Positions 32,325 through 40,898 of a DNA stretch of 64,000 bases are shown here, one piece after another. The first letter of the stretch is position 1; each line of letters starts with the position of its first letter. The DNA comes from Actinoplanes octamycinicus (GTDB lineage: Bacteria; Actinomycetota; Actinomycetes; Mycobacteriales; Micromonosporaceae), in NCBI RefSeq assembly GCF_014205225.1, contig NZ_JACHNB010000001.1:7421501-7485500 (forward strand), given 5' to 3'. Made by a program: the position numbers and the translations under genes. A model generated the notes under the pieces. The model saw only the letters and a list, made by a program, of their open reading frames with translations, made no database searches and had not been told where the DNA came from.

Positions 32325-33350
32325 TCAGACGGTCTCGCGGACCACCTCGATCTCGTGCTCGGCGGAACACGGCAGCCAGGCCGGCGGAATGGTCACCGTG
32401 GGAACCAGCGCGACCCGCACCTGGCTGTCGCCGGCTACCGCCCCGGCCCGGGCCACCTCCGGGGACCCGGTCACGGCCAGGATCTCGAAGTCCCGGGCGG
32501 TGATCGCGCGCCGCCGGGTGGACTGCTCGTAGTGCCGGCGGGCCAGCGCGCCGGCCTCGTCCTCGATCGCCCGCCCGCCGCGCGCCGGAGCCGGATTGGT
32601 GACCCGGACCCCGGGGATCGGGTCGCGCATCGCGGTGACCGTCTCCGCGGGCACGTTGCCGGCCGGGCCGCCGCCGGTCGGGTACCAGATCCGGATCGGC
32701 GCGCCGGCCGGCGGGGTCGCGCCGACCACCCGCGGCCGCGCGTCGGCGGTGTCGCGCAGGTCCAGCACCGGGGCGAAGGTGACCGTGCCCGCCGCGCGGT
32801 CCAGCAGGTACACCCGGTCGGCGCTGGTCGCCCCGGCGAAACTGGTCACCGGCTGCCACACCTCGTAGGTGACGCCGTAGTGCTCCCGGGTCGGCCCGGC
32901 CGGGTCCGGGACGGCGACGCCGAGCACCACGTCGTCCGCGTCGTCCAGGGTGACGATCGGCGCGCGGGCGACCCGGAGCATCTGGCCGGGCTCGCCGGTG
33001 GCCGCGCCGAGCAGCTCCCCGCCGACCTGTTCGGCGTGGTGGGCCCGGACGGTCACCGCGCTCTGACCGGGCTCGACGGTCGCCGACCAGGCGGTCACGA
33101 AGACGACCGGGCCGGACGCGACCCGGGTGCCGGCCGGGACGATGATCCGCTCGTCGCCCGCGCCGGTCCGGGTGAACCGCAGGTCCACCGACGCCGCCGC
33201 GGGCGGGTGCCGGGTCACCCCGCCCGGGGTGCGGTCCAGCAGGGCGTCGGCCGCGCAGGCGAGCAGCCCGCGGAGCGCCTCGCGGACCGGGGACACGACC
33301 TGCTCCAGCCAGTCCGGCAGGGCGGGATTGTTCGGTACGGACGTGGTCAC
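32325..33350 (-). CDS. Baseplate J-like protein, isolated and C-terminally short
   Basis: 341 aa. DLRFTRTGAGDERIIVPAGTRV and the central STRRRAITARDFEILAV are typical of baseplate J/gp47 proteins of contractile injection systems and phage tails, where they form the wedge. Normal putative baseplate assembly proteins continue well beyond the segment that here ends in EVVRETV. No sheath, tube or other tail gene is nearby, so this is an orphan or a remnant. GTG start 33350 with GGAGG 6 bp upstream means it is still translatable. Confidence 0.75.
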   Translation of the reverse strand: MTTSVPNNPALPDWLEQVVSPVREALRGLLACAADALLDRTPGGVTRHPPAAASVDLRFTRTGAGDERIIVPAGTRVASGPVVFVTAWSATVEPGQSAVTVRAHHAEQVGGELLGAATGEPGQMLRVARAPIVTLDDADDVVLGVAVPDPAGPTREHYGVTYEVWQPVTSFAGATSADRVYLLDRAAGTVTFAPVLDLRDTADARPRVVGATPPAGAPIRIWYPTGGGPAGNVPAETVTAMRDPIPGVRVTNPAPARGGRAIEDEAGALARRHYEQSTRRRAITARDFEILAVTGSPEVARAGAVAGDSQVRVALVPTVTIPPAWLPCSAEHEIEVVRETV

Positions 33351-33411
33351 CGTGCACCTCCGGTGGGCTCGGTTCGTCTACGCCACCGCACTATCCCATC
33401 GCGACACCGCC

Positions 33412-34620
33412 TCAGGGACGACCCGAACGGATGGACTGGGACGGCCGCCCGGCGTCGACGCGCATCACGCTCCCGCTCGCCGCGACGACCACGGCCAGGA
33501 CCACCGGGATCCACAGCGCGACCGGCAGGCCGACCACGGTGGCCGCCGCCCCGATCAGGATCGGTCCGACCAGGAACCCGACGTAGCCGATGCTCACCAC
33601 GGTGGACAGGTCCCGTCCGGAGCGCTGCGCGTCGCGGCTGCCGACGGCCGAGAAGACCTGCGGCGCGATGCCGGACAGGCCCAGCCCGAGCAGGCCGAAC
33701 CCGATCACGCCGGCCACCGGCCGGTCCACCAGCAGCGCGACACCGAGCCCGGCCGCCGCCAGCAGGCCACCGGCCCGGACCAGCATGACCGGTCCGAGGG
33801 CGGTCACCAGCCGGTCCCCGAAGATCCGGCCGACGGTCATCATGATCGCGAAGGCGGCGTAGCCGTACGCCGCGAACCCGGGCGTGGTGTGCAGGTTGTC
33901 CCGCAGGTAGACCGCGCTCCAGTCGGCCGCGGCTCCCTCACCGACCAGGGTGAACAGCACCAGCACGCCGCAGAACACGACCAGCAGCGACCGCCGCCCG
34001 GCCCGGTCCGCGGCCGTCTCGACCGAGGGCTCGCGGCTGACCGGCCGGGACGGCAGCACCCACAGCGCCGCCCACCCGGTCAGCGCCAGCACCCCGGCGC
34101 CGGTGATCAGGAACGTCGGCCCGATCCCGACCGCGTGCCGGGCGAACTGCCCGCCGATCAGCGCCCCGGCGAACCCGCCGATGCTGTAGATCGCGTGGAA
34201 CGACGACATGATCGGGCTGCCCCAGGCGCGCTGCACCTCGACCGCGTTGGCGTTCATCGCGATGTTCAGCGTCCCGTGCACGGCGCCGAACCCGAACACG
34301 GTCACGCACAGCCCCACCAGGGTGGCGTTGAACCCGGCCACGGCCAGCAGCGTCCCCTCCAGCGCCGCCGCCACCACGAGCAGCCGGGAACTGCCGAACC
34401 GGTCGGACAGCCGCCCGAGCACCGCGAGCCCGAGCAGGCACCCGGCGGCGAACGACAGCAGCACGAAGGTCAGCCGCCCGTCGCTGAGCCCGAGCCGCTC
34501 CTTGACCGCCGGCAGCCGCGCCGTCCACACCCCGAGCGCCGCCCCGAACAGCAGGAACGCCAGCGAGGTGGCGATCCGCCCGCGGCGCAGCCGCCGCCGA
34601 TCGGGCAGCAGATCTGACAT
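33412..34620 (-). CDS. MFS transporter (FucP/YbjJ-like)
   Basis: 402 aa with about 12 helices. RIATSLAFLLFGAALGVWTARLPAVKERLGLSDGRL and GLAVLGRLSDRFGSSRLL (loop 2-3 motif) resemble the YbjJ-like branch of the major facilitators. C-terminal half has GDRLVTALGPVMLVRAGG. Substrate unknown, possibly efflux. Standalone gene. Confidence 0.9.
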   Translation of the reverse strand: MSDLLPDRRRLRRGRIATSLAFLLFGAALGVWTARLPAVKERLGLSDGRLTFVLLSFAAGCLLGLAVLGRLSDRFGSSRLLVVAAALEGTLLAVAGFNATLVGLCVTVFGFGAVHGTLNIAMNANAVEVQRAWGSPIMSSFHAIYSIGGFAGALIGGQFARHAVGIGPTFLITGAGVLALTGWAALWVLPSRPVSREPSVETAADRAGRRSLLVVFCGVLVLFTLVGEGAAADWSAVYLRDNLHTTPGFAAYGYAAFAIMMTVGRIFGDRLVTALGPVMLVRAGGLLAAAGLGVALLVDRPVAGVIGFGLLGLGLSGIAPQVFSAVGSRDAQRSGRDLSTVVSIGYVGFLVGPILIGAAATVVGLPVALWIPVVLAVVVAASGSVMRVDAGRPSQSIRSGRP

Positions 34621-34647
34621 GCGTCCTCCCCCGTGCTCGACGCTTGC

Positions 34648-34663
34648 GGGCCGCTTCCGGCCC
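34648..34663 (-). terminator. Hairpin after DUF1996 gene
   Basis: GGGCCG-CTTC-CGGCCC, perfect 6-bp stem, about 35 bp downstream of the DUF1996 stop (34698) in its reading direction. No U tract. Confidence 0.45.
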
Positions 34664-34697
34664 GGTCAGATCCTATTCGAGTACGATCAATGCCCGC

Positions 34698-35831
34698 TCA
34701 GAACGAGAACGGGTCGTAGCCGTCGTTGTCGCAGGTGCGGCGCTGGGCGATGCAGTTGCGCACCCGCTGGTTCATCGCGCCGGCGTCCCACATCAGGAAA
34801 GCGTCGCCGTGCATCGACGAGGCGCTCTTCCCGTCCGGGTCGGAGGACAGGTAGTAACCGGCCTTCGAGCCGGTCACGCCGTAGGTGATCTCGAAGGTCA
34901 GCGCCGGGATCCGGACCGGATGGGCGGCCGGGCAGCCCTCGTTCGTCCCGAAGGCGACATGGTCCTTGTGGTTCGGGCTGTCCAGGTTCTTCCCGTCCCA
35001 GCAGTCCGGGAACTGCAGGGTGAAATGCAGGTGCGCCGGCTTGCCGCAGATCGGCCAGTTGCCGTTGTCGCTGCGTGCGTCGCCGTCGAGGTTCCCGGGG
35101 CCGTAGAAGGCGCAGTAGAACTGGCCCTGCGCGCCGCGCGGCGTCGGGACCTTCTTCTTGGCGTCGCCGGCGATCATCCGCAGGCCGTTCGGGATCGGCA
35201 TGATGCCGCGGGAATTGTCGCGGATCGACCGGTAGTAGACCCGGAACCCGGTGGTCTCGACCCGCTTCCGGGTCGCCGCCTCGTAGAGCGTCGGCACCCA
35301 GTAGGCGGAATGGTCCACGGTCGGCTCGCAGGTGGTGGCCGTGAACTTCATCAGGTCATCGGCGGTGGTGCCGGCGTCGACCGCCTTGTTGCCGACGAAG
35401 GAATGCATGTGCGAGGCGCCCGGCAGGCCGGGGAAGACGATCGGGTCGTCGGCCTTCCGGTGGCTGTACTGGCAGTCGGCGCGGAACTCGGCCAGGTTGC
35501 CGGCGTTGCCGGGCGGGTCCGCCCTGGTCGCCTTGAACTTGGCCACCTGCGTCTTCCAGGCGGCCTGGTCGACCGGGATCCAGCCGAGCTTCGCGGCCAC
35601 CGGCTTCGTGGTGGCCGGGCTGGCCTTCGTGGTGGCCGGGGCGGCTCTGCTCGTGGCGGGCGCACCCGGCGGCGCGGAGCGGACCGGTTCGGTGCTGGTG
35701 GCCGGTGGCGGCGGCGCGGGGGACGCGCTGGGCCGGCTCGCACACCCGGCCGCCGCCCCGGCCATCAGGAGGACGGCCACGGCGGCGGCGAGGGCGGAAC
35801 GACGAGGCTCGTGGAATGCGGACGACGACAC
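34698..35831 (-). CDS. DUF1996 lipoprotein
   Basis: 377-aa exported protein. Hydrophobic leader with lipobox LMAGAAAGC, then a Pro/Thr/Ala-rich linker and the DUF1996 domain: FRADCQYSHRKADDPIVFPG, GASHMHSFVGN, AYWVPTLYE, CGKPAHLHFTLQFPDCWDGKN and SMHGDAFLMWD. DUF1996 proteins are secreted in fungi and actinobacteria; role unknown, though conserved His residues (HMH, HLHF) suggest metal binding. GTG 35831 is the best start; TTG 35912 would place 27 odd residues before the leader. Confidence 0.85.
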   Translation of the reverse strand: MSSSAFHEPRRSALAAAVAVLLMAGAAAGCASRPSASPAPPPPATSTEPVRSAPPGAPATSRAAPATTKASPATTKPVAAKLGWIPVDQAAWKTQVAKFKATRADPPGNAGNLAEFRADCQYSHRKADDPIVFPGLPGASHMHSFVGNKAVDAGTTADDLMKFTATTCEPTVDHSAYWVPTLYEAATRKRVETTGFRVYYRSIRDNSRGIMPIPNGLRMIAGDAKKKVPTPRGAQGQFYCAFYGPGNLDGDARSDNGNWPICGKPAHLHFTLQFPDCWDGKNLDSPNHKDHVAFGTNEGCPAAHPVRIPALTFEITYGVTGSKAGYYLSSDPDGKSASSMHGDAFLMWDAGAMNQRVRNCIAQRRTCDNDGYDPFSF

Positions 35832-35937
35832 GACGGAAGGGTAGGCAGCAGCCACCGGGGCGGGACAGGCACTTAACGCAAAAGAAAAGAAAGACTGTCC
35901 GGAGGTACACAATGTGCCGGAGCGGCTCGGAAAACTG

Positions 35938-36696
35938 TTATCCGTCGTCCCGGCCGGCGTCCTGGACGCGCAGATAGGGCTCGATCAGCCCCGGGTCGGC
36001 GACGAACCCCCGGACCCGGTCCCGCTCGTCGGCGGCGAGCTCGGTCGCGCGCAGCCGCGCACCCCATTCCGGGACGCGTTCCGGCTCGTTCAGCACGGTG
36101 GACAACTCGACCAGGGCGGCCAAGGCCATCGCCTGCTCGACGGCGGGCGCGGCCGGGCCGTGCCGGCGCAGCCCGGAGTTCAGCGCCCGGAAGGCGGCGA
36201 GGTCGTCGGTCTTGAACTCGCGCAGGATCCGGGCGTTGTCGAGCACCTTGGCCAGGCCGGTGAGCTGCTTGGACCCGCCGTACTCCACCTGCGGCTCGTC
36301 CCGGCGGATGAAGACGATCGAGTTCCCGGACGGGTCCATCACGGTGAACCGGGAGGCCCCGGCCCGGAACCGGGTGATCCGTGGCAGCCCCTTGCCGAGC
36401 ACCTTGCCGTAGGCGGCGCGCATCCCCTCGGTGAACGCGGCGTGGTACGGCGCGACCGCGTCCACCATCACCAGGCAGCCGCCGGTCTCCTCCCGCGCCG
36501 GGTCGACGCCGTCCCCGGCCCGCCCGTAGTGCAGCTGGAAACCACTCCATTCAAAAGCCAGATAAAGGTACGGCTTGTGCTGTTCCCAGGTCACCCGGAA
36601 ACCCAATGCGCGCCAGAAGGCAAGCGTTTCCTCCGGCGCCGTGCACGGCAGTAGCGGAACTGTCGTCTCGTTGGCTTCGACCCGCTCGTCAGTCAT
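35938..36696 (-). CDS. VOC family (glyoxalase-like) protein
   Basis: 252 aa. First 140 residues form a VOC domain (LLPCTAPEETLAFWRALGFRV, FQLHYG, FTVMDPSGNSIVFIRR). The remaining 110 residues are helical (LTGLAKVLDNARILREFKTDD, VEQAMALAALVELSTVLNEP) and resemble no family I know, perhaps a dimerisation or ligand module. ATG 36696 is preferred to the upstream start at 36765. Confidence 0.85.
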   Translation of the reverse strand: MTDERVEANETTVPLLPCTAPEETLAFWRALGFRVTWEQHKPYLYLAFEWSGFQLHYGRAGDGVDPAREETGGCLVMVDAVAPYHAAFTEGMRAAYGKVLGKGLPRITRFRAGASRFTVMDPSGNSIVFIRRDEPQVEYGGSKQLTGLAKVLDNARILREFKTDDLAAFRALNSGLRRHGPAAPAVEQAMALAALVELSTVLNEPERVPEWGARLRATELAADERDRVRGFVADPGLIEPYLRVQDAGRDDG

Positions 36697-36813
36697 TGAC
36701 GGCCCCCGTCGATAGGCGATTTCGGTAAGGCCGAAGTCTTCCGGAATTCGCCTCTGGTCGCACATGGGTTGGCACAGAGTGGCGGTGAGCTGCGAGTCTT
36801 CCGAGCCCCACCC

Positions 36814-36838
36814 GGTTGGCCGGGGATTCAGCGGGTAT
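36814..36838 (+). promoter_or_regulatory. Sigma-B-like promoter of 62-aa gene
   Basis: GGTT-N15-GGGTAT matches the actinobacterial sigma-B-type pattern (GNNT, 14-16 bp, GGGTAY) and lies 32 bp upstream of the start at 36870. An identically spaced site precedes the DUF2795 gene at 63299. Confidence 0.55.
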
Positions 36839-36869
36839 GCGGCGATCCGTTCCAGGAGAGGAGAACGTG

Positions 36870-37058
36870 ATGACCAACGTTCAACAGCCCGAGATGCGGC
36901 GCAGCGGGGAGTCGCCCACCACGAAGCAGCGCACCGAGGACGCCCACCCCACCGAGGCGCCGCACGGCAGCCCGGACCGCAACGCGAACCGGCCGACGCC
37001 GGCCGGTCAGACCTCGCCGTACGGGCCGGAGGGCAACACCGCCGCCGACGGCTCCTGA
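36870..37058 (+). CDS. Small hydrophilic, probably disordered protein (62 aa)
   Basis: Rich in Pro, Thr, Asn, Gly and charged residues (MRRSGESPTTKQRTEDAHPT, then APHGSPDRNANRPTPAGQTS) with almost no hydrophobic residues, as in stress-related intrinsically disordered proteins. GAGGAG lies 6 bp upstream of ATG 36870. The sigma-B-like promoter supports a stress role, which is inference. Confidence 0.7.
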   Translation: MTNVQQPEMRRSGESPTTKQRTEDAHPTEAPHGSPDRNANRPTPAGQTSPYGPEGNTAADGS

Positions 37059-37106
37059 CCGCGCGACCGTGGCCGGGCGGGTTTCACGGTGCCCGTCCGG
37101 TCACGG

Positions 37107-38042
37107 TCACGCTCCCGGCCGGACGAACCGATAGGTGACGCCGGTGAGGCGTTCCGAGATCTCCCACAGCCGGGCGGCGGTGGCGGTGTCCCGGATGGCG
37201 TGCTCCCGGGTGCGGCGGGTCGGCTCGCCGCGCATCTGCAGCGGGCCGTCCGGCACGATGTAGCTGCCGCCGGGCAGGTCCGGGGCGGTCGCGGCGTACA
37301 GGGAAGTCTTGGCTCCCGCCGCGGCCGGGCGGAAGATCGCCCGCATGGTGAGCCGGACGAACGTGGTGTAAAGACGGCCGCGGGTGCTGTTCGCGCCGCC
37401 GGTCAGCACGTTGGTCCGGGTCAGTCCGGGGGCGACCGCCATGCTGCGCAGGGCCAGCCCGGCGCCGTCCGAGCGGCGCTGCAGCTCCATGGCGAAGTGG
37501 AGATTGGCCCGCTTGGACTGGGTGTAGGCCTTCCCGGCGCGGTAGCCGCGCTCGGCGTTGAGGTTGTCCAGGTCGATCTTGCCGAACCGCTGCCCCTCGC
37601 TGCTGACCGTCACCACCCGCGGCTCGGTGGCGGCGAGCAGGTGCGGCAGCAGCAGGCCGGTGAGCGCGAAGGTGCCCAGGTGGTTGACCCCGAACTGCGA
37701 TTCGAACCCGTCTTCGGTACGGGCGAACGGCACCACCGCGATGCCCGCGTTGTTGACCAGCAGGTCGAGCCGGTCGTGGTCCCAGCCGGCGGCGAACGCC
37801 CGGATCGACGCCAGGCTGCCCAGGTCCACCTGGCGCAGCTCCAGCCGGGCGCCGGCCGCCTCCGCCCGGATCCGATCCAGCGCGGCCTGCCCGCGATCCG
37901 GGTCCCGGCAGGCGAGCACCACGGTCATGTCCCGTCGCGCCAGCTCCCGCGCGGTCACGTAACCGATGCCGCTGTTGGCGCCGGTCACCACCGCGACCCG
38001 GCCGGACTTCTCCGCGGGAAAGGGATGCGCATTCATCGTCAT
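37107..38042 (-). CDS. SDR family oxidoreductase (retinol-dehydrogenase-like)
   Basis: 311-aa SDR: VAVVTGANSGIGYVTARELA, LLVNNAGIAV, Ser in VVTVSSEGQRF and YTQSKRANLHF. The C-terminal extension (GEPTRRTREHAIRDTATAAR, then LWEISERLTGV) resembles that of the SDR at 57952, so the two are paralogues. Substrate unknown. A strong terminator hairpin lies just beyond its start, belonging to the upstream arabinofuranosidase gene. Confidence 0.9.
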   Translation of the reverse strand: MTMNAHPFPAEKSGRVAVVTGANSGIGYVTARELARRDMTVVLACRDPDRGQAALDRIRAEAAGARLELRQVDLGSLASIRAFAAGWDHDRLDLLVNNAGIAVVPFARTEDGFESQFGVNHLGTFALTGLLLPHLLAATEPRVVTVSSEGQRFGKIDLDNLNAERGYRAGKAYTQSKRANLHFAMELQRRSDGAGLALRSMAVAPGLTRTNVLTGGANSTRGRLYTTFVRLTMRAIFRPAAAGAKTSLYAATAPDLPGGSYIVPDGPLQMRGEPTRRTREHAIRDTATAARLWEISERLTGVTYRFVRPGA

Positions 38043-38094
38043 CAGGATCCACGGCGGACGGGCGTACCGGAAGCCGGAAAGCGTAAGCAGAAGC

Positions 38095-38127
38095 GGACCG
38101 GGCGGGATCAGCGATCCCGCCCGGTCC
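38095..38127 (-). terminator. Strong terminator hairpin after arabinofuranosidase gene
   Basis: Perfect 15-bp stem (38095-38109 with 38113-38127, arm GGACCGGGCGGGATC) and a 3-nt AGC loop, 16 bp after the stop at 38144. No U tract, as is common in GC-rich actinobacteria. Confidence 0.8.
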
Positions 38128-38143
38128 TGAGGGTCCGCCGCGG

Positions 38144-39688
38144 TCAGGACCAGCCGGCGCCGACGACCCAGCTGACGTCGTCAGCGAACAGGCCGGTGGC
38201 GTCGAACGTGTGCACGCCGCCCTGGCTGGCGAGGTAGCCGGTGTTGTTGTAGTGCCGGATGAAGCGGGTCGGATAGTTGAACGAGCGCAGCGCGTTGCCC
38301 TGGCCGTTGAGGCCGGCCTGCGGGCAGAAGGTGGCGTCCTGCTTGAACACCGCGCTGTTGTCGTTGGCGTTCAGGTAGAGCTGGAAATTGAAGTGCCGCA
38401 GGTAGCTGCCGGGCGTGTCCTTCGACTCGAACGACCGGCAGCCGCTGTTCGCCAGGCCGGCCCGGACGACGAAGGTGGCCTGCCCCTTCACGGTCGCCGA
38501 GCTGGACGAGGTGACCGCCTGGGTGGCCACGCTGGTGCCGGAGTGCGCGAGGTACCGCCCGGTGCAGCAGGCGGTGGTGGCGCGCAACGACACCGACGAG
38601 CCGACGGTGAGCGCCGGGCCGCTGGTCAGCGAGGTGGTGGCGTAACCGGCGGCGGTGATGTTCGCCTGGACCGCGTTCTCGGTGGCGTCCGACGGGTAAC
38701 CGGAGGTCATCACGCCCTCGTAGAAGGTGCCCTGGGCGCTGACGCTGTTGTCGCCGCCGATGCCGAGGATGATGGCGCCCTCCTTGTGCATCGGGTTGTA
38801 GCCGGACTTGTTCGGCCGGACCCCGCTGTAGAAGGTGGACAGGCCGCCGGACTGGGCGTTGCCGCCGCGGATCGACCACTGGTTCGGGCCGCCCTTGAGG
38901 GTCGCGGTCAGGAACCGGTGGGTGATCGTCGGGTCGCCCGAGTTGTTGCCCGGGTTGTAGCCACTGAACAGCCCGTTCTCCAGGTCGGCCATGATCCACG
39001 GGCCACTGCCGGCGCCGGTGCCCCAGCCGGTGCTGGTGCCGAAGTAGAGCGCTTCCATGTGGCCGTTGCCGGTGTCCAGGCTGTTGGTCTCGGCGTTGCC
39101 GTAGTCGAAGCAGCAGCCGCCGTTGTAGTGGGTGCCGTCGAAGATCGCGTACATGCCCTCCGGCTGGTCGCCGGTGGCGATGCCGTTGGTGTTGTTGTTG
39201 CGGTAACCGGTGCCCGGCGAGATCCACACGCCGTAGGCCTTCCTGCCGCCCACGGTGATCGGGGCGCCGGTGGCGCTGGCCAGGTTGTCCTTGCCGCCCA
39301 CGTCCGGGCCCTGGAAGCCGCCGGGCGGGGCCTGGGTCAGGTGGTTGCCGCGGCCGGACTGGTCGTAGATGACGGTGATCAGACAGGTGGTGTTCGCGCA
39401 GAAGCTGTCCTGGGCGGCGGCGTTGGCGACCCCGCCGGCGGTCAGCGGGGCGATCGTCGTGGTGGCTCCGTCGGAGTTGCGTCTGACCTGGTAGAGGGGC
39501 CCGGCGTAGGCCCCGTAGAGAGCGCGGGTGGTGCTGTGCGCGGCGACGCAGGGAGTGCCGCCGGAGGCGTAGATGTCGCACGGGCCGGTGCCGGCGGCGA
39601 CCGAGGGGGTGGGGTCGACCAGGATGCCGGCGAGCAGGGCGCCGAGGACGGCGGCGCCGGAGACCAGCCTGCGGGTTCGGGACGGCAT
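38144..39688 (-). CDS. abfB: Secreted GH54 alpha-L-arabinofuranosidase with CBM42
   Basis: 514 aa; removes arabinose side chains from arabinoxylan or arabinan outside the cell. Signal peptide residues 1-31 (ending SVAAG). The GH54 catalytic domain starts GPCDIYASGGTPCVAAHSTTRALY and holds the CCFDYGNAETNS region with the expected nucleophile Glu and a GIGGDNS segment with the expected acid/base Asp. The C-terminal CBM42 beta-trefoil has SVSLRATTACCTGRYLAHSG, FESKDTPGSYLRHFNF and FNYPTRFIRHYNNTGYLAS. Two LacI-type operators lie upstream, so induction by sugar is likely. Confidence 0.95.
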   Translation of the reverse strand: MPSRTRRLVSGAAVLGALLAGILVDPTPSVAAGTGPCDIYASGGTPCVAAHSTTRALYGAYAGPLYQVRRNSDGATTTIAPLTAGGVANAAAQDSFCANTTCLITVIYDQSGRGNHLTQAPPGGFQGPDVGGKDNLASATGAPITVGGRKAYGVWISPGTGYRNNNTNGIATGDQPEGMYAIFDGTHYNGGCCFDYGNAETNSLDTGNGHMEALYFGTSTGWGTGAGSGPWIMADLENGLFSGYNPGNNSGDPTITHRFLTATLKGGPNQWSIRGGNAQSGGLSTFYSGVRPNKSGYNPMHKEGAIILGIGGDNSVSAQGTFYEGVMTSGYPSDATENAVQANITAAGYATTSLTSGPALTVGSSVSLRATTACCTGRYLAHSGTSVATQAVTSSSSATVKGQATFVVRAGLANSGCRSFESKDTPGSYLRHFNFQLYLNANDNSAVFKQDATFCPQAGLNGQGNALRSFNYPTRFIRHYNNTGYLASQGGVHTFDATGLFADDVSWVVGAGWS

Positions 39689-39722
39689 GGCGGGACTCCT
39701 CCTTTCGATCTTCCGGAGGTGG

Positions 39723-39736
39723 TGTGAGCGCTAACA
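39723..39736. promoter_or_regulatory. LacI-family operator 1 upstream of abfB
   Basis: TGTGAGCGCTAACA, a near-perfect palindrome around the LacI-type core GAGCGCT, 34 bp before the abfB start. Confidence 0.7.
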
Positions 39737-39768
39737 GGAACGGGCGCACGTGAGGACGGATCGTGGAG

Positions 39769-39782
39769 TGTTACCGCTCACA
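39769..39782. promoter_or_regulatory. LacI-family operator 2 upstream of abfB
   Basis: TGTTACCGCTCACA matches the reverse complement of operator 1 (TGTTAGCGCTCACA) at 13 of 14 positions; centres are 46 bp apart. Confidence 0.6.
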
Positions 39783-39822
39783 GGGGATATGTCGCCGATT
39801 GAACACCGCGGTCACCCGACTG

Positions 39823-40803
39823 TCAACGCATCGACGAAAGCCATTCTTCGTCGACGACCGGCGGCAGTCCGAACAGGTCGAAGAGCCCCGGGTCGACGAA
39901 GGTCACCGCCCGCCGGATCAACCCACCGGACACGGTGAACACCTGCAGCGAATGCGCCCGTCCGTCCGGGGCGTAGGCGGCCAGCGCCGGACCGCCGTTG
40001 GCCGGCACCGGCACCAGACGCCAGCCCGGGCCGCGCATCGCGAACACCCGCTCCAGGAACGCCGCGTAGTGCGCGCGGCCGAGAAGCCAGAGCGCGACCG
40101 GCGGCATCTCCAGCGCCACGTCGTCGGCGAGCAGCCGGGACAGGGCCGGCACGTCGGCCGCCTCGAACGCCACCAGATAGCGCTCGACCACCGCCCGCTC
40201 CGCCGGATCACTCGGCTCACGCAGGTCGTCGAGCGCCGGGGCGGCGGCGCGCAGCGTGGCCCGGGCCCGCTGCAAGCCGCTGTTCACCGAGGCGACGCTG
40301 GTGTCGAGCAGGTCGGCGACCTCGGCTGCGGACAGCTGGAGCACCTCGCGCAGGACCAGCATGGCGCGCTGCCGGGCGGGCAGCAGCTGCAGCGCCGCGA
40401 CCCAGGCCAGGCGCAGGCCGGCACGCTGCTGGGCGGCGTCGGCGGGATCACCGAGCCGGGCGTCCGGGAACGGCTGCAGCCACCGGATGTCTTCCGCCGC
40501 CTGCTGATCCCGCCGGCCGAGGGTCGGGGTGAGCGGCGCCTGCGGGTCGCCGGGGGCGCCGAGACCGCTCGGCAGCGGGCGGCGGGCCCGGCCCTCCAGG
40601 GCGGTCAGGCAGACGTTGGTGGCGATCCGGTGCAGCCAGGTGCGCAGCGAGGCGCGCCGCGGGTCGAAGCGGTCGGCGGCCTTCCAGGCGCGAAGCAGGG
40701 TCTCCTGGACCAGGTCCTCGGCCTCCTGGACCGAGCCGAGCATCCGGTAGCAGTGGGCGAGCAGGTCGCCGCGGAAGGCCTCGTGCTGCTCCGGAGTCGT
40801 CAT
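39823..40803 (-). CDS. ECF-type sigma factor with SnoaL-like C-terminal domain (SigG-like)
   Basis: 326 aa. Region 2: YRMLGSVQEAEDLVQETLLRAWKAADRFDPRRASLRTWLHRIATN. Region 4: LQLLPARQRAMLVLREVLQLSAAEVADLLDTSVASVNSGLQRARATL. The last 120 residues (VERYLVAFEAADVPALSRLLADDVALEMPP, IRRAVTFVDPGLFDLFGLP) form an NTF2/SnoaL-like domain that in such sigma factors replaces an anti-sigma protein. No anti-sigma gene is nearby, which agrees. Confidence 0.92.
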   Translation of the reverse strand: MTTPEQHEAFRGDLLAHCYRMLGSVQEAEDLVQETLLRAWKAADRFDPRRASLRTWLHRIATNVCLTALEGRARRPLPSGLGAPGDPQAPLTPTLGRRDQQAAEDIRWLQPFPDARLGDPADAAQQRAGLRLAWVAALQLLPARQRAMLVLREVLQLSAAEVADLLDTSVASVNSGLQRARATLRAAAPALDDLREPSDPAERAVVERYLVAFEAADVPALSRLLADDVALEMPPVALWLLGRAHYAAFLERVFAMRGPGWRLVPVPANGGPALAAYAPDGRAHSLQVFTVSGGLIRRAVTFVDPGLFDLFGLPPVVDEEWLSSMR

Positions 40804-40898
40804 GAGGCGAACAGTAGCGATGAGTTCGGCGGCGCGACCCGGTATGTGGTCGGTGAGAGGCGGTCCGCGCGGGCCGCCGCGACGACGAGGAGCATGTG

